This document shows positions 1 through 10,771 of a stretch of 64,000 bases of DNA, one piece after another. The DNA is from Salvia splendens (lineage: Eukaryota > Streptophyta > Magnoliopsida > Lamiales > Lamiaceae), in the NCBI RefSeq assembly GCF_004379255.2, contig NC_056035.1, positions 26,660,502 to 26,724,501 of the forward strand, given 5' to 3'. The translations under genes were made by a program, and so were the position numbers. The notes beneath the pieces were generated by a model. That model had not been told where the DNA came from. It searched no databases and saw nothing but the letters and a program-made list of their open reading frames with translations. Within the stretch, counting starts at the first letter, position 1; the number at the start of each line of letters is the position of its first letter.

Positions 1-62
1 GGGTACTTCTCTTTCATCCCATCAGTCCTTGTTGGTTTGCTGTTCCTGCCCTTCATTTCCTT

Positions 63-1097
63 TCAGCGCGTACGCTCTCGCTTGTTGTGGGGCCACCTGT
101 CGAATGGTTGTGGTTGTTGCTGTTGTTCCCCATGTCCCTGCCTATTCCACATTCCTCCTTTGTTGTTATTCGGGCACACTCGAGACATATGTCCATTTCC
201 ACCACAAGTGAAGCATCGGATGCTTCCAGCTCTACACTCGCCAAAGTGGTACTTGGAGCACCGGTTGCAGTGGGGTGCCTTCTGTTGATTCCCTCTCGGC
301 TGTCGCATGGCTTGCCGGTCATAGTCTTGCGTCTGGCGGAAAGTAGAACGGTGTCGCTTGTTGTCATAAGGAGCTCGGTTGTCTTCCCACTTCCTCTTGT
401 CTCGATAGTTCGGTTGAGGTGTTGGTGGTGTAGCATTCGCCGTCGTCTCGTCCTTTGGTAGTGCTTCTTCCACATCTAAAGCGCAACTCAAAATTTCGGA
501 GTACGAGATTCCTTTGCGGCTGGCCATGGCTACCCTTATCTCGTGTCTAAGGCCAGAACGGAATTTTGCGGCCATCTTCTCATCGGTGTCCACTAACTCG
601 GGCGCATATCGGGTCATTTCACAAAGAGCACGGTCGTACTCCGTCACCGTCATGTTTCCCTGTTTCAGGGTGTGGAACTCCACTATCTTCGCCCGTCTAT
701 AGCTCATGGGAATGTACTTGTCGTATACCTCTTCCTTGAATTCTTCCCATGTGAGCGCCTCGTGGCGGGCAGGGTTCATAGTTCGTCGTTTAGTTTCCCA
801 CCAAAAATCGGCAGGTCCAGTCAGTTGATACGTCACGCAAGCTAGACGTTCCCTATCGGTGCATCCCATGAAGTCAAATATACGCTCGAGGTCGCGTATC
901 CAAGCCTCTGCCTTCGGGGGCTCTCCCAGTCCGTCAAACTTTGGGGGGTTTTCCTTTCGGAAGGCCTTAATGTATTCTCTCTCTTGAGGTTGAGGTGGGG
1001 GTGGTGGTGGAGGATGGGGTTGATTCCCGACACTTCCCTCTGATTGTTCCTCCATGTCGTTCTCCACTTGTGGGCCACGTCTGCGTCTTGGTGGCAT
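63..1097 (-). pseudogene. Retrotransposon gag with CCHC zinc knuckle (T1)
   Basis: A 344-residue reading frame. It starts with a basic MPPRRRRG tract and a Pro/Gln-rich stretch (about residues 25-40). The retrotransposon gag core follows (about residues 50-215, including FWWETKRR and KYIPMSYRRAKIVEF), then a basic linker. A single knuckle, CFTCGGNGHMSRVC, sits near residue 295. Gag packages element RNA into cytoplasmic virus-like particles. The last residues differ from the copy at 4953-5285 because this copy lacks one G near position 103, where the other copy reads GGG after CGAAT. The end of the frame is therefore shifted and stops early. Up to that point the frame is open. It is called a pseudogene for this lesion only. 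Confidence 0.85.
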
Positions 1098-1362
1098 TCT
1101 GGTCCAAAAGACAAGTTAGTATCGTTGTTAGTATTCGTTGTTATCAAAATCGTAACTTCCTTGCATTCGTCGCACTCTGACGTTATATTGGGCGCCCTTA
1201 TATGCGGGTTGTTTTATCCATGCCATTTACGCGAAGACGAAGGTTTTCCAACATATATTCTATCTCGTTATTTGTGATAAATCTAGGGTTCGTCACGCAT
1301 CACCAAATTTGAGGCCGCCCTAAGGCTTCCTATGTTCACATGCTTACGTCGTAGTACTTTCA

Positions 1363-1640
1363 CACATAACACATACTTAACTACTTAAGTCATCATACCA
1401 ATCTTGCTCATGTCTCACATAATCATACCATAACAATATTATATTCGCACACACAACACGTGCTTAGATCATCTTGCCAATCATGTTCATATTCCACATA
1501 ATCACACTATCACAATATCATTTTCACACATATAACACGGGTTTAGATTATCATGCCAGTCATGCTCATGTCTCATATAATCATATCACTACATTATCAT
1601 CTTCACACATAACGTTTATTCACATGCGTACACTTGCCAA
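1363..1640. repeat. Tandem repeat of about 85 bp in the T1 leader
   Basis: Three to four diverged copies of a unit of about 85 bp. Each unit contains TTCACACATAACAC, then a TTAGATCATC-like stretch, CCAATC(A/T)TG(C/T)TCAT, and CACATAATCA. It lies between the primer-binding site and gag, in the untranslated leader of the minus-strand element. Confidence 0.7.
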
Positions 1641-1829
1641 AACATCCTCATCATAACATCATCAATTTCATACATCAATCTCGCATTCTTTCAACAACTT
1701 AAACATACCTCACTTTCTTTGGTTGAGCGTGATGCTTCGAATGTTGAGCCTTTGTGACACTTCTAGTCTAGGGGTACTGATCTAGACTTAGACTGAAAGA
1801 AGACACTCGGACCAGAGCGAAAGAACGAA

Positions 1830-1841
1830 GCTCTGATACCA
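1830..1841 (-). promoter_or_regulatory. Primer-binding site, tRNA-iMet (T1)
   Basis: The minus strand reads TGGTATCAGAGC three bases beyond the LTR end. This is complementary to the 3' end of plant initiator tRNA-Met, the usual minus-strand primer of many plant LTR elements. It fixes the orientation of T1 and the inner edge of the LTR. Confidence 0.9.
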
Positions 1842-1844
1842 CTT

Positions 1845-4800
1845 TGTCACGACCGCCCTCACTAAGGATAGTAAAGACGGGGAAATCGTGACTAGGGAAG
1901 GGACGAAGAAGCAGGGAAGAAAAAGGGGAAAGCAATGAAAGACAACATCTTAAACAAAGCTTCAAAAGAAGAGTTTTAATCGATTAAACAATTAAGGAGC
2001 TGGTTAATATCTCAAGGTAAATAATGTTAAAAAGTAGTGTGGGGCAAAACGAAAGACTTTAACAAGAACGATTCGAAACACGGCAGCGGAAAACAAGTAT
2101 CAGAGGAGAGTCATAGGATGACGCCCATGTTTGAAGACACGATGCATCCGGGAATTCCTAAAGCTCACTCAACATCCGCCGCAACATCACCCCTCAACCT
2201 GCACATAAAGAAAAAGGATATGCAGGGCTGAGTACTTGTTGTACTCAATGGGCTCATGCCGAAAACATTTTATAACAGTTATGTCATCCACACCGGTGAA
2301 CTCGAGTTTTTACGTTTATTTAAGAAATATCACGAGTATCACAAAAATACTTTTCACAGACCGGACGGTCAAAACAATCTCCCCACTTTCTCATCAATCA
2401 ATCAATCACATCCTCTTACCATAGTGCGACGAAAGTGTGGCCACACTATTCGCCCACGAGACCGGCCGATTAGCAAGGACGGCTCACGATCCCCTCTGTG
2501 TACACAGCCTGATAGGGTTTGCGGCCCTACTCAGACCCGAATTCGTTTATCATAGCCCCCTATAGCCAAATGGAGCGAACTCACAAACTAGGCATCAAGC
2601 ACAATCTCAACATAGCCCTATAGCCTAACGAAGCAAGCTCAAACGAACTAGGCATCAGGCAACAATCTCAACATCAAAACAATCACAGCATGACATAACA
2701 CTTTAAACCACCCTTATAGCTCCACAATCATACTTTGGAAAAATAAAAGAGTTTAGTTAAAGAAAGCCCACCTCGTCCGCTTAACAATTCACAATCCAAC
2801 TTATGGCAACTCTCGTTCCTCGAGTTCACGAATACACAATCACCCTTGTCAACGACAACACAAGTCAGCCTTCCACAAAAACATATTACCATGCATGTCC
2901 TATCGTTTCTTTCACCGTTCTCTCAAAATTATCCAACCCAACGTTCGTCACAAAGATGGAAAAACACACCATAGTATATTTCGACGTATCTCACGCGATC
3001 ACATTATTAAACATGTTCCTTGGATATACATGCATCATATAATACTTTTAAACTTGAAAATAAATATCCTTTTATCAAAGCAGAAAACTGGCAGAACTGC
3101 GCGACCAATTTATAAAAATCACTAAAAATTCACCCGACCTCATATGAAGCTAAATTTTGGTCACAACACAGAATACACATTCAAGTTCATCCTGACAAAT
3201 TTTCACACTGAAATCACGTCGTTTAGTCAGTCAAATCAATAATTAAACTCTCTGGTCGGAACATAAAATATCTAACAGCACTGCACAGTTCATTTGAAAA
3301 CTTTACCATAAATTCATCCAATGCCTAAAAATGCTGAAAATTTTTCAAGACTTAGAAGACACTTCAAATTTTCATATAGTTCAAGAATCACATCAATCGG
3401 AGATCATTTGGTTAGTCAAAAAGAAAACGAAACATTCTTGGCGAGAACACAGGTTTCTGGCAGATTTGCGCAGTCAATTTCAAAAATTTATTAAAAATTC
3501 ATTTTTCGTCAAAAGGGGCTGAAATTCACACACAACACAGAAAACACCTTGAGGTTTGCTCAGTTAAAATTTCATATCAAAATTAGTTCGTTTGATGAGT
3601 CAATTACAGATTAGAAGCTACTGGTCGTGCACCACAAATTTCAGGTTCATAGTTTCGAAAATAGGGTTTTCATCTTCCATCAAACAAACACCAACCTTTC
3701 ATGCTGGAAAACACATAATCATGCTTAAAAGGTTCTCATAATCATGTTTGCCCATAAACTGACATCATTCACCAAAGATTCAAATTAAAACTTCACATGA
3801 ACTCATTCAAAATCGCATATTCATCAAAGTTCTCATGCAAACACAAATTCCCACCGATTAATTTTGCGATCTATGATTCCTACACTCACTATATGCATGT
3901 AGGATTCAAGAACAAGGATTAAATGGAAAGATTGAGGGAAAGTGAATCAAATATACCTTTCTTGATAAAAACGAATCGGTAGAAACAAGAATTGATGCGA
4001 TTCGTCGGAAACTCTTGAAAATCAACTCCAACGGATGCAAGAACAAAGATGAATGGAGGATTTTTGGAGAGGATGAAGAGATGGAGGGAGAAAACGTGTG
4101 GGAGGGGGAGGGGGAGAGGGAGGAGGAAAAAGGCGTTGAAATAATGGGGCTAGGGTTTGGTTTCTCCCTTTTATATTCTAGGATTAATCCCCCACTTAAA
4201 TAAACAAATAAAAAGAAATTGTGGAGTGAAATAGGGAAAAAGGGGCGTGTACTAAAGGGAGTATTTAAAAAAATTAATATTTAAATCCTTAATTAAATAG
4301 GAATAGGATTTAAATTTGGAAATTTCTTGTAGGAAAAGACTCCTACAAAATAGGTAACAAATAAATTAATCCCACAAGGTAATTGAAAGGTATAAGGGAT
4401 GAAAATTTATGGGTCTTAAAGATGGAAAGAATCAAAGTACCAATTAAGTCTACAAAGTAATTTATTCTCCCAAGTATAAGAGAAATTCGAAAATTCCAAG
4501 GAATGGGGCAAGAGTCGAAAATCATGGAGAATAAATTAGGAATATTTTGGTTTTGGATTTAATTTGGATAAATATCCCAAAACAATTAATTAAATCCAAG
4601 AAAGAAGATATTACTTCCAATAAATAGAAAGGCCGAAAAGAATTCGAATAAAGTGGCCGGCACAAATATGCATGATCCCATTTAATTAAATCCCCCATTG
4701 GAAAACATATCATATTATTCCACATAACTCTCAACCATTAATTTCACATCGTTAACACAACCTCATAGAAATCAATTTCCAAAAATGCATTTCCAAATCA

Positions 4801-4870
4801 ACATCCTCATTAATAAAACGAAAATAAGCCATCAAATAAAAAAAAGTCAAAAAATTTTCGGGGTGCTACA
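1845..4870 (-). repeat. LTR of family T, 3026 bp
   Basis: On the minus strand the LTR starts TGTAGCACCCC and ends GGTCGTGACA, so it has TG...CA ends. A primer site adjoins it on the inner side and a purine tract on the other. A shorter solo copy lies at 59024-60616. It lacks about 1.4 kb corresponding to roughly 2876-4280 here. The LTR serves as the 5' LTR of T1 and the 3' LTR of T2. The many short open frames inside it have no recognisable protein similarity. Confidence 0.88.
4169..4175 (-). promoter_or_regulatory. TATA box of the T LTR
   Basis: The minus strand reads TATAAAA followed by GGG, inside the LTR. The position is compatible with a Pol II start that would transcribe towards the primer site and gag. 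No other promoter element was identified. Confidence 0.5.
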
Positions 4871-4925
4871 ACCTTCCCCTCTTAACAGAAATTTCATCCC
4901 GAAATTTTAGTCGTCTTCCATAAAC
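4871..4925 (-). pseudogene. Pol C-terminal remnant and polypurine tract (T2)
   Basis: On the minus strand this stretch can be read as ...KFRDEISVKRGRL, a C-terminus of the type seen at the end of Tekay-group polyproteins. Its codons overlap the purine tract AAGAGGGGAAGG, which abuts the LTR start TGTAGCACC. Only about 25 bases separate it from the end of gag. All of protease, RT, RNase H and integrase are missing. This is therefore a gag-only, non-autonomous structure. Confidence 0.6.
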
Positions 4926-4952
4926 TATTCGGGGTACTTCTCTTTCATCCCA

Positions 4953-5760
4953 TCAGTCCTTGTTGGTTTGCTGTTCCTGCCCTTCATTTCCTTTCAGCGC
5001 GTACGCTCTCGCTTGCTGTGGGGCCACCTGTCGAATGGGTTGTGGTTGTTGCTGTTGTTCCCCATGTCCCTGCCTATTCCACATTCCTCCTTTGTTGTTA
5101 TTCGGGCACTCTCGAGACATATGTCCATTTCCACCACAAGTGAAGCATCGGATGCTTCCAGCTCTACACTCGCCAAAGTGGTACTTGGAGCACCGGTTGC
5201 AGTGGGGTGCCTTCTGTTGATTCCCTCTCGGCTGTGGCATGGCTTGCCGGTCAGAGTGATCGAAGCATTGCTCTACTGCCAACAAGAAATCATCCCAACT
5301 CTTACCTTCATTAGTTACCTCCCAAATATTACCTCTAATCTGATGCTGGGTGATCGAATAAATATTGTGTAAGATAGAGATGATTATCTAACGGTGTGTA
5401 GTGATGGTTATAATACTTTTGGATATTACGGATCCAATCTGGAGCGTTCGTTCCATCGAAACGTGGTGGTTCGAGGCGGAGGCGTGGTAGTACCCAAACC
5501 TTGATACCCACCGGTGGTTGCGTGATCGATGGCGGAAACGACCAACACAGCATAAGCGTAGTGACTGGCTGATGGTCCGGTGGCTCTTTCGGTCTCATGA
5601 CGGTAATTGCAGCAGTTAGCTTGGCGTGAGTTTCCTTCACTGATTTGGTAATTGAACCTTGTCTTTGCGCAGGAGAATCTTGCTCGAATTGGTGGGACAT
5701 CAGTTGGTTACACTGATGTGCAAACTTGCTATCCATGACGACACCACTGACTTGTCGCAA
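4953..5760 (-). pseudogene. Chimeric retrotransposon gag (T2)
   Basis: Residues read from 5760 to about 5252 form a gag N-terminal half of a second gypsy family (LEPPRFDGTNAPDWIRNIQKYY, then YLFDHPASD). From about 5252 to 4953 the frame is the C-terminal part of the T1 gag: QPRGNQQKAPHC, the knuckle CFTCGGNGHMSREC, and an end at NEGQEQQTNKD. Near 5335 a frameshift creates a stop after PASD, but the following frame continues smoothly (GNIWEVTNEGKSW...) into the T1-like half. The junction sits at a shared DRQAM sequence. The N-terminal half recurs at 17434-17993. This looks like two gag genes joined by recombination, later frameshifted. Confidence 0.7.
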
Positions 5761-6007
5761 ATTGGGGCAGATGGGTTATGGCTGGCTGCCCGTGCGGAAT
5801 GACGACTCGGCAACGGTGGGCAGCGGTGAGTGCAGCGCTGACTGCTGGCAGAAACCAGCGAACAACAGCAAGATCGGCAGGGCGCTAACTCCGCAGCGGC
5901 CACGGCTAGACCTGGCTGATGTGGATTGTGGAGCGTGAGGCTTTGTGAGAGATTTTGAGGTGATGGATGAAGAGTAAATCAATGGAAGCACCAGTTAATA
6001 GACTCTT

Positions 6008-6200
6008 TGTCACGACCGCCCATACTAGGGGTACCACAAACGCGGCGATCGTGACCGACATGCACGGATAACCATTTAAAAAGAATAACTTAATTAACTT
6101 AAAGAAAGGAAAACGACTTAGTTTAAAGAATTTAAGGTTGCTGAGGGACCGGTATAGGAGAAAAATGGGGAGAAACCATTCCCTTTCCGCTTTGTTAGAA
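6008..6200 (-). repeat. Truncated LTR end, family related to T
   Basis: From 6008 the sequence reads TGTCACGACCGCCC, the same inner LTR terminus as at 1845 and 59024. Beyond roughly the first 45 bases it differs from those LTRs. It is most simply the 5' LTR end of element T2, whose gag N-terminal half lies at 5760-5252. The rest of this LTR is missing where the A1 sequence begins. The exact breakpoint near 6200 is uncertain. Confidence 0.55.
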
Positions 6201-6220
6201 AAAGAAAGAAGGAGAACCCG

Positions 6221-7585
6221 GTGGACTACTTGTCGATTTTTGGGAAATTGGATGTCACCATACCATTCCTCCAAGCCGTGAAGCTACCCCCACTTGGGAA
6301 ATTCATTAAGGAATTCATAGCCGGGAAAGCCCAGGAGGATGGGAAGATCATGGTAGAAGGGATCGCATCTGCAATTGTGCAGGAGAAGCTACCGCCCAAG
6401 AGGGCCGATCCAGGTATGTTCACTTTACCTATATGTATGGGAGATGTGAAAGTCGAGCATGCAATGTGTGATCTTGGAGCTTCTATTAATGTTATGACTT
6501 TGTCAATCTATAACCGATTGAAGGGAGTTAGATTGTCGAGTACTAGGGTGTTGATCCAACTGGCTGATAGGTCATGCATAAGTGCTGAGGGTGTTTTAGA
6601 GAATGTGTTGGTTAGAGTGCATGATTTTACCTACCCTGCTGACTTTTATGTGATCAAAATGAGTGAGTCCGAGGCTAGGGAATCTAGTGGCACATTGTTA
6701 GGAAGGCCATTTTTGAGGACGGCCAAGACAATAGTAGAGATGGCTGAGGGAACAATTTGCATTGATTTTCATGGGGAGAAGTTTACTTTTGATATCAATG
6801 AGGCCATGAAAAAGCCCATTGATTCTGAAAATGTATGCTATGTTGATGTGATTGACCCCTTAGTCCAAGATTTTCTTGAGACCGAACTATTGCAGGAGAA
6901 ACTCCAAGCTTTAGATGTGTATGAGCAAGCTGACGTAGAAGCCGCTGCATTGTGTGATCTGATCAGTAGCCAAGGGTTGACCGATGAAGAGATAGAGGGA
7001 GCAATTAAGGACTTCTGCCAGAAATCGGAATTTATTGGAGCCGCAGGGGCCAAGCTACCAGTCAGTATAGAGGAATCTTCAGAGGGAGAACTAGAGAAAG
7101 AAGGAGAGGCTGAGAAAAACCCTCTACCCGAAGACACACTTCCACCCCAAGTCAAGCTAAAGAAACTGCCATCAAATCTGAAGTATGCTTTCCTCGGAGA
7201 GGAGAACTCATATCCAGTGATCATCAGCAGCAGCCTTACAAAGGAACAAGAGGCGAGGCTACTGACTGTGCTGAGCAAGAACAAGAAAGCGATTGGATGG
7301 AGTCTTACAGATTTGGTGGGGATAAGCCCCGACGTCTACATGCACCATATTAGGCTGGAGGAAGGAGCAAAAGCGCATCGAGATGCTCAAAGGAAGGTCA
7401 ACCCTAACATGCGAGAAAAAATATTGATGGAAATCTTGAAATTGTTGTCGCTAGGGATTATCTATTCAGTGCCGGACAGTGAGTGGGTCAGCCCGATCCA
7501 AATGGTTCTAAAGAAGTCGGGAATCCAAGTCGTTCAAAATGAGAGGAATGAGTTGATCCCAACGAGGCTAGTCACGGGTTGGTGA
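6221..7585 (+). CDS. A1 pol, protease and start of reverse transcriptase
   Basis: A 454-residue open frame. An aspartic protease domain covers about residues 50-190. Its catalytic motif CDLGASINVM (residues about 81-90) is followed by ILVR-like core strands and by GTLLGRPFLRTAKT. An acidic linker leads into the first part of reverse transcriptase (WSLTDLVGISPDVYMHHI, then SPIQMVLKKSG). The frame ends at a TGA (7583-7585), and the next codons continue the RT domain as CIDYRKLN. The conserved residue before them is normally arginine, so the stop is best explained as CGA to TGA. The true start lies upstream in the missing gag-pol region, and the ATG given is only the first one available. Confidence 0.85.
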   Translation: MDYLSIFGKLDVTIPFLQAVKLPPLGKFIKEFIAGKAQEDGKIMVEGIASAIVQEKLPPKRADPGMFTLPICMGDVKVEHAMCDLGASINVMTLSIYNRLKGVRLSSTRVLIQLADRSCISAEGVLENVLVRVHDFTYPADFYVIKMSESEARESSGTLLGRPFLRTAKTIVEMAEGTICIDFHGEKFTFDINEAMKKPIDSENVCYVDVIDPLVQDFLETELLQEKLQALDVYEQADVEAAALCDLISSQGLTDEEIEGAIKDFCQKSEFIGAAGAKLPVSIEESSEGELEKEGEAEKNPLPEDTLPPQVKLKKLPSNLKYAFLGEENSYPVIISSSLTKEQEARLLTVLSKNKKAIGWSLTDLVGISPDVYMHHIRLEEGAKAHRDAQRKVNPNMREKILMEILKLLSLGIIYSVPDSEWVSPIQMVLKKSGIQVVQNERNELIPTRLVTGW

Positions 7586-8776
7586 ATGTGCATCGATTAC
7601 CGAAAGCTGAACAATGCAACGAGGAAGGACAATTTCCCTTTGCCTTTCATCGACCAAATGTTGGAGAGACTAGCTGGTAAGAAGTACTTTTGCTTTTTGG
7701 ATGGATACAGCGGATATTTCCAAATTTACGTGGATCCTGAGGACCAGGATAAGACTACATTCACTTGCCCATTCGGAACCTATGCATACAGACGCATGCC
7801 TTTCGGCCTATGTAACGCTCCAGGTACGTTTCAACGATGTATGATGAGCATATTCTCTGATTTGATTGAGGACTGCATAGAGATATTCATGGATGACTTC
7901 ACGGTCTACGGAGATTCTTTTGACTCTTGCCTTCATCATTTGGACTTAGTTCTAGAAAGGTGTCAAACAAAAAGTCTGGTTTTGAATTTTGAGAAGAGTC
8001 ATTTTATGGTCACTGAGGGGATTGTTCTAGGACACGTGGTTTCAGAGAGAGGAATCCAGGTGGATCGAGCCAAGGTGGATGTTATATCCAAATTACCGTT
8101 CCCTACTGATCAGAAGGGGATAAGGGGTTTTCTAGGGCACGCCGGGTTTTATCGAAGATTTATCAAGGATTTCTCCAAGATCGCCCAACCCCTTACACGA
8201 CTTCTTCATAATAAAGTGGAGTTCGCCTTTGATGAGCAATGCAAGGCCGCTTTCAACCTTCTCAAGGAAAAGCTGATATCTGCACCTATCATACGGGCTC
8301 CTGACTGGGACTACCCTTTCGAAGTGATGTGCGACGCCAACGACTATGCAGTGGGAGCCGTACTGGGTCAAAAGATTGATGGGAAGAGGTACGTAATTTT
8401 TTATGCATCTAAGACACTGAATCAAGCCCAACGGAATTACGATACCACTGAAAAAGAGATGCTGGCAGTGGTGTATTCTTTTGAAAAGATCCGGCCATAT
8501 TTGTTGGGATCCAAGGTCATCGTTTATACTGACCATGCAGCGATTAAGTATCTGATTGCCAAGAAGGAATCCAAACCCCGCTTGATCCGATGGGTCCTCT
8601 TGTTACAAGAATTTGATTGGGCAGTTGAAGATAAGAGAGGAGTCGAGAACAAGGTGGCGGACCATTTAAGTAGAATAGTGCAAGATGGAAACAGTGAAGA
8701 GGTGCACGACAAGTTTCCAGAAGAGCATTTATGTGAGGTAATTTTGAGGTCAGAAAGATTGACTGGGAAGAAGTGA
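7586..8776 (+). CDS. A1 pol, reverse transcriptase and RNase H
   Basis: A 396-residue open frame directly continuing the RT domain after the nonsense codon at 7583. Fingers and palm motifs are present: CIDYRKLN (2-9), the [11 protein letters not shown] block (38-48), [13 protein letters not shown] (71-83) and the catalytic FMDD at 101-104. The RNase H domain follows, with acidic residues in [27 protein letters not shown] and KVADHLSR. The enzyme copies element RNA into DNA in virus-like particles. The frame ends early because one base is missing near 8738-8740. Shifting frame there gives the expected continuation ([19 protein letters not shown]) into the integrase. All catalytic residues are intact. 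Confidence 0.9.
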   Translation: MCIDYRKLNNATRKDNFPLPFIDQMLERLAGKKYFCFLDGYSGYFQIYVDPEDQDKTTFTCPFGTYAYRRMPFGLCNAPGTFQRCMMSIFSDLIEDCIEIFMDDFTVYGDSFDSCLHHLDLVLERCQTKSLVLNFEKSHFMVTEGIVLGHVVSERGIQVDRAKVDVISKLPFPTDQKGIRGFLGHAGFYRRFIKDFSKIAQPLTRLLHNKVEFAFDEQCKAAFNLLKEKLISAPIIRAPDWDYPFEVMCDANDYAVGAVLGQKIDGKRYVIFYASKTLNQAQRNYDTTEKEMLAVVYSFEKIRPYLLGSKVIVYTDHAAIKYLIAKKESKPRLIRWVLLLQEFDWAVEDKRGVENKVADHLSRIVQDGNSEEVHDKFPEEHLCEVILRSERLTGKK

Positions 8777-10143
8777 TGAAGCTTACTGTCCAGTACGATA
8801 CAGGAAAAAGAAAAGAAAAGGTAAGGCAAGAACCATGGTATGCAGACCTAGCCAACTACCTACTGACTGGAGAGCTTCCAGAAGTACCGAGTATTACCAA
8901 GGCCCAAAGAATGAAGATCAAGAGTGAAGCAAAATACTACTTGTGGGACGACCCATATCTGTGGAGAGTGGGATCCGATCAAGTGATAAGGAGGTGCGTT
9001 CCTGACTGGGAGCAAAGGGACGTTCTGATCCATTGCCACCCGTTAGCATATGGAGGACATTTCGGATCCAAGAAGACGGCAAGGAAGATTCTGGATAGCG
9101 GCTTTTATTGGCCAACCCTCAACAAGGATGCGTACGAGTTCTGCAGAAGTTGTGAGCGCTGTCAACTGATCGGTGGGATATCTGCGAAGGACGAGATGCC
9201 CCAAGTTCCGGTAATTGTATGTGAATTGTTCGACATTTGGGGAATGGACTTCATGGGTCCGTTTCCTTCGTCCTATGGAAATTTGTATATCCTGGTTGCA
9301 GTGGATTACGTCTCCAAGTGGGTAGAAGCCAAGTCCACAAGCACGTGTGAAGCAAGGGAGGTGGCCAAGTTTCTAAAGAGTCACATTTTCAGCCGATTCG
9401 GAGTGCCAAGGGCGATCATATCGGATCAAGGTACACACTTCAGTAATCGAACAATTGAAGCCTTAATGAAAAAATACGGTGTGCACCACAGACTATCAAG
9501 CCCCTACCATCCACAAGCAAACGGTCAAGCGGAGATTTCTAACCGCGAGATAAAGAAGATTTTGGAGAAGACTGTCAATCCTTCTAGGAAGGACTGGAGT
9601 GTAAGGTTAGAAGATGCTTTATGGGCATATCGGACAGCCTACAAGACCCCCATAGGGATGTCCCCGTACCGGATTGTGTTTGGAAAGATGTGCCACTTAC
9701 CGGTGGAAATTGAACACCGGGCATACTGGGCAGTACAACAAGTGAATATGGATGCTACAGCCTGTGAAGAGGAAAGGAAGCTGCAGTTGCAGGAGCTTGA
9801 GGAACTTAGATTGGAGTCGTTTGACTCAGCCATTTGGTACAAGGAGCGAACCAAACTATGGCATGACAGGAATCTGAGGACCAAGGATCTCCAAGTTGGG
9901 CAGAAAGTACTACTCTTCCAGTCGAGACTGAAGCTCATGCCTGGGAAACTCAAATCGAAATGGACAGGGCCTTATGTCATCACCTCACTCCGTTCCAACT
10001 GGGCAGTAGAAATTTCAGGGAGTCTTCCTAACTCTGAACCTTTTATTGTGAATGGGCATAGGCTAAAAGTGTTTAGGGACAACAGTGATGTGGCTGTGGT
10101 GGATGAGATTCCACTGCGACCACACACTCAGGGTTCATACTGA
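8773..10143 (+). CDS. A1 pol, integrase
   Basis: A 456-residue open frame overlapping the previous one by four bases; the GTG at 8773 is only a convention because the real coding frame comes from upstream. The zinc-binding HHCC part includes [14 protein letters not shown] and [11 protein letters not shown]. The catalytic core has the DDE triad in [19 protein letters not shown] and [11 protein letters not shown]. The C-terminal part ([19 protein letters not shown], then [11 protein letters not shown]) is the usual SH3-like end. It would insert element cDNA into nuclear DNA. No lesion is seen inside this frame. Confidence 0.9.
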   Translation: MMKLTVQYDTGKRKEKVRQEPWYADLANYLLTGELPEVPSITKAQRMKIKSEAKYYLWDDPYLWRVGSDQVIRRCVPDWEQRDVLIHCHPLAYGGHFGSKKTARKILDSGFYWPTLNKDAYEFCRSCERCQLIGGISAKDEMPQVPVIVCELFDIWGMDFMGPFPSSYGNLYILVAVDYVSKWVEAKSTSTCEAREVAKFLKSHIFSRFGVPRAIISDQGTHFSNRTIEALMKKYGVHHRLSSPYHPQANGQAEISNREIKKILEKTVNPSRKDWSVRLEDALWAYRTAYKTPIGMSPYRIVFGKMCHLPVEIEHRAYWAVQQVNMDATACEEERKLQLQELEELRLESFDSAIWYKERTKLWHDRNLRTKDLQVGQKVLLFQSRLKLMPGKLKSKWTGPYVITSLRSNWAVEISGSLPNSEPFIVNGHRLKVFRDNSDVAVVDEIPLRPHTQGSY

Positions 10144-10771
10144 CCGGTAGGATAGGGATTGGAATTCCACTAGGCTAGCTCTTTTCAGCGTAACTTGCAT
10201 ATGCTGGCTAAGTAGAATTCCAATTCTCCTAAGGAAGATGTAAATATGGTACATATTTGGTAGTTAATTAATTTGAACCTTTGCATGCTAGTTAGTTTTA
10301 AGAAAAACCAAAAATATTTTTCGGACCTCAAATATTAATTGGGAGTACGTACTGACCATCAGAATGCCATTTTGGTGAAACTCCTATTTTATTTAAGTGT
10401 CCTTTTTACTTTATTTCTAATCTAGGGAAATATAGGGGGAAATCATTAAGGGACGAATTTGAATTTGTGGACTTTCTGCAGCTTTTGCAGGGTGGCAGCG
10501 GCTGGAAGGAGCGCGTGAGCAGAGAGAGTGGACACGCCGACCAATCAGGAGTCGGTATTCTCAACTGCCTCTCCCTCGAAACGACGCGATTTGGAACCAC
10601 CTATAACCGGTTGCAAACCCACAACTGCCCTATTCCAACCCATAACCAGCCGTCTCCCCAATTTTTCACTTCACTATTTCACTCTGCAAATTTGTCTCTC
10701 TGCAAAATTTCCACCGTTACTCTAGAAACACCAACCCCCACTTTATACCCAGAATTTCACAGATCTAAGCC
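10144..10771 (+). other. Spacer between integrase and the env-like ORF (A1)
   Basis: About 630 bases without a convincing gene. It may hold the leader of a subgenomic message for the third ORF. I could not identify splice sites or a promoter with confidence. The open frame at 10467-11027 runs across the true start of the third ORF in another frame and shows no domain. Confidence 0.4.

Larger units (their letters stand above)
1..4870 (-). mobile_element. Family T element T1, Tekay-like Ty3/gypsy, 5' half
   Basis: Read on the minus strand, this is an LTR (4870 to 1845), a primer-binding site, a leader with tandem repeats, and gag (1097 to 63). It continues off the left edge of the window. The 3-kb LTR, the tRNA-iMet primer site and a gag with one CCHC knuckle fit the Tekay/Del group of Ty3/gypsy elements; the clade is my inference. 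The same LTR also ends a second element that lies to its right (4871-6200). The two internal regions therefore share one LTR, as expected after recombination between adjacent copies. Confidence 0.8.

Noticed and set aside
1363..1640. Possible CRISPR-like array
   Set aside because: Diverged 85-bp tandem units without spacers, in a plant retroelement leader.
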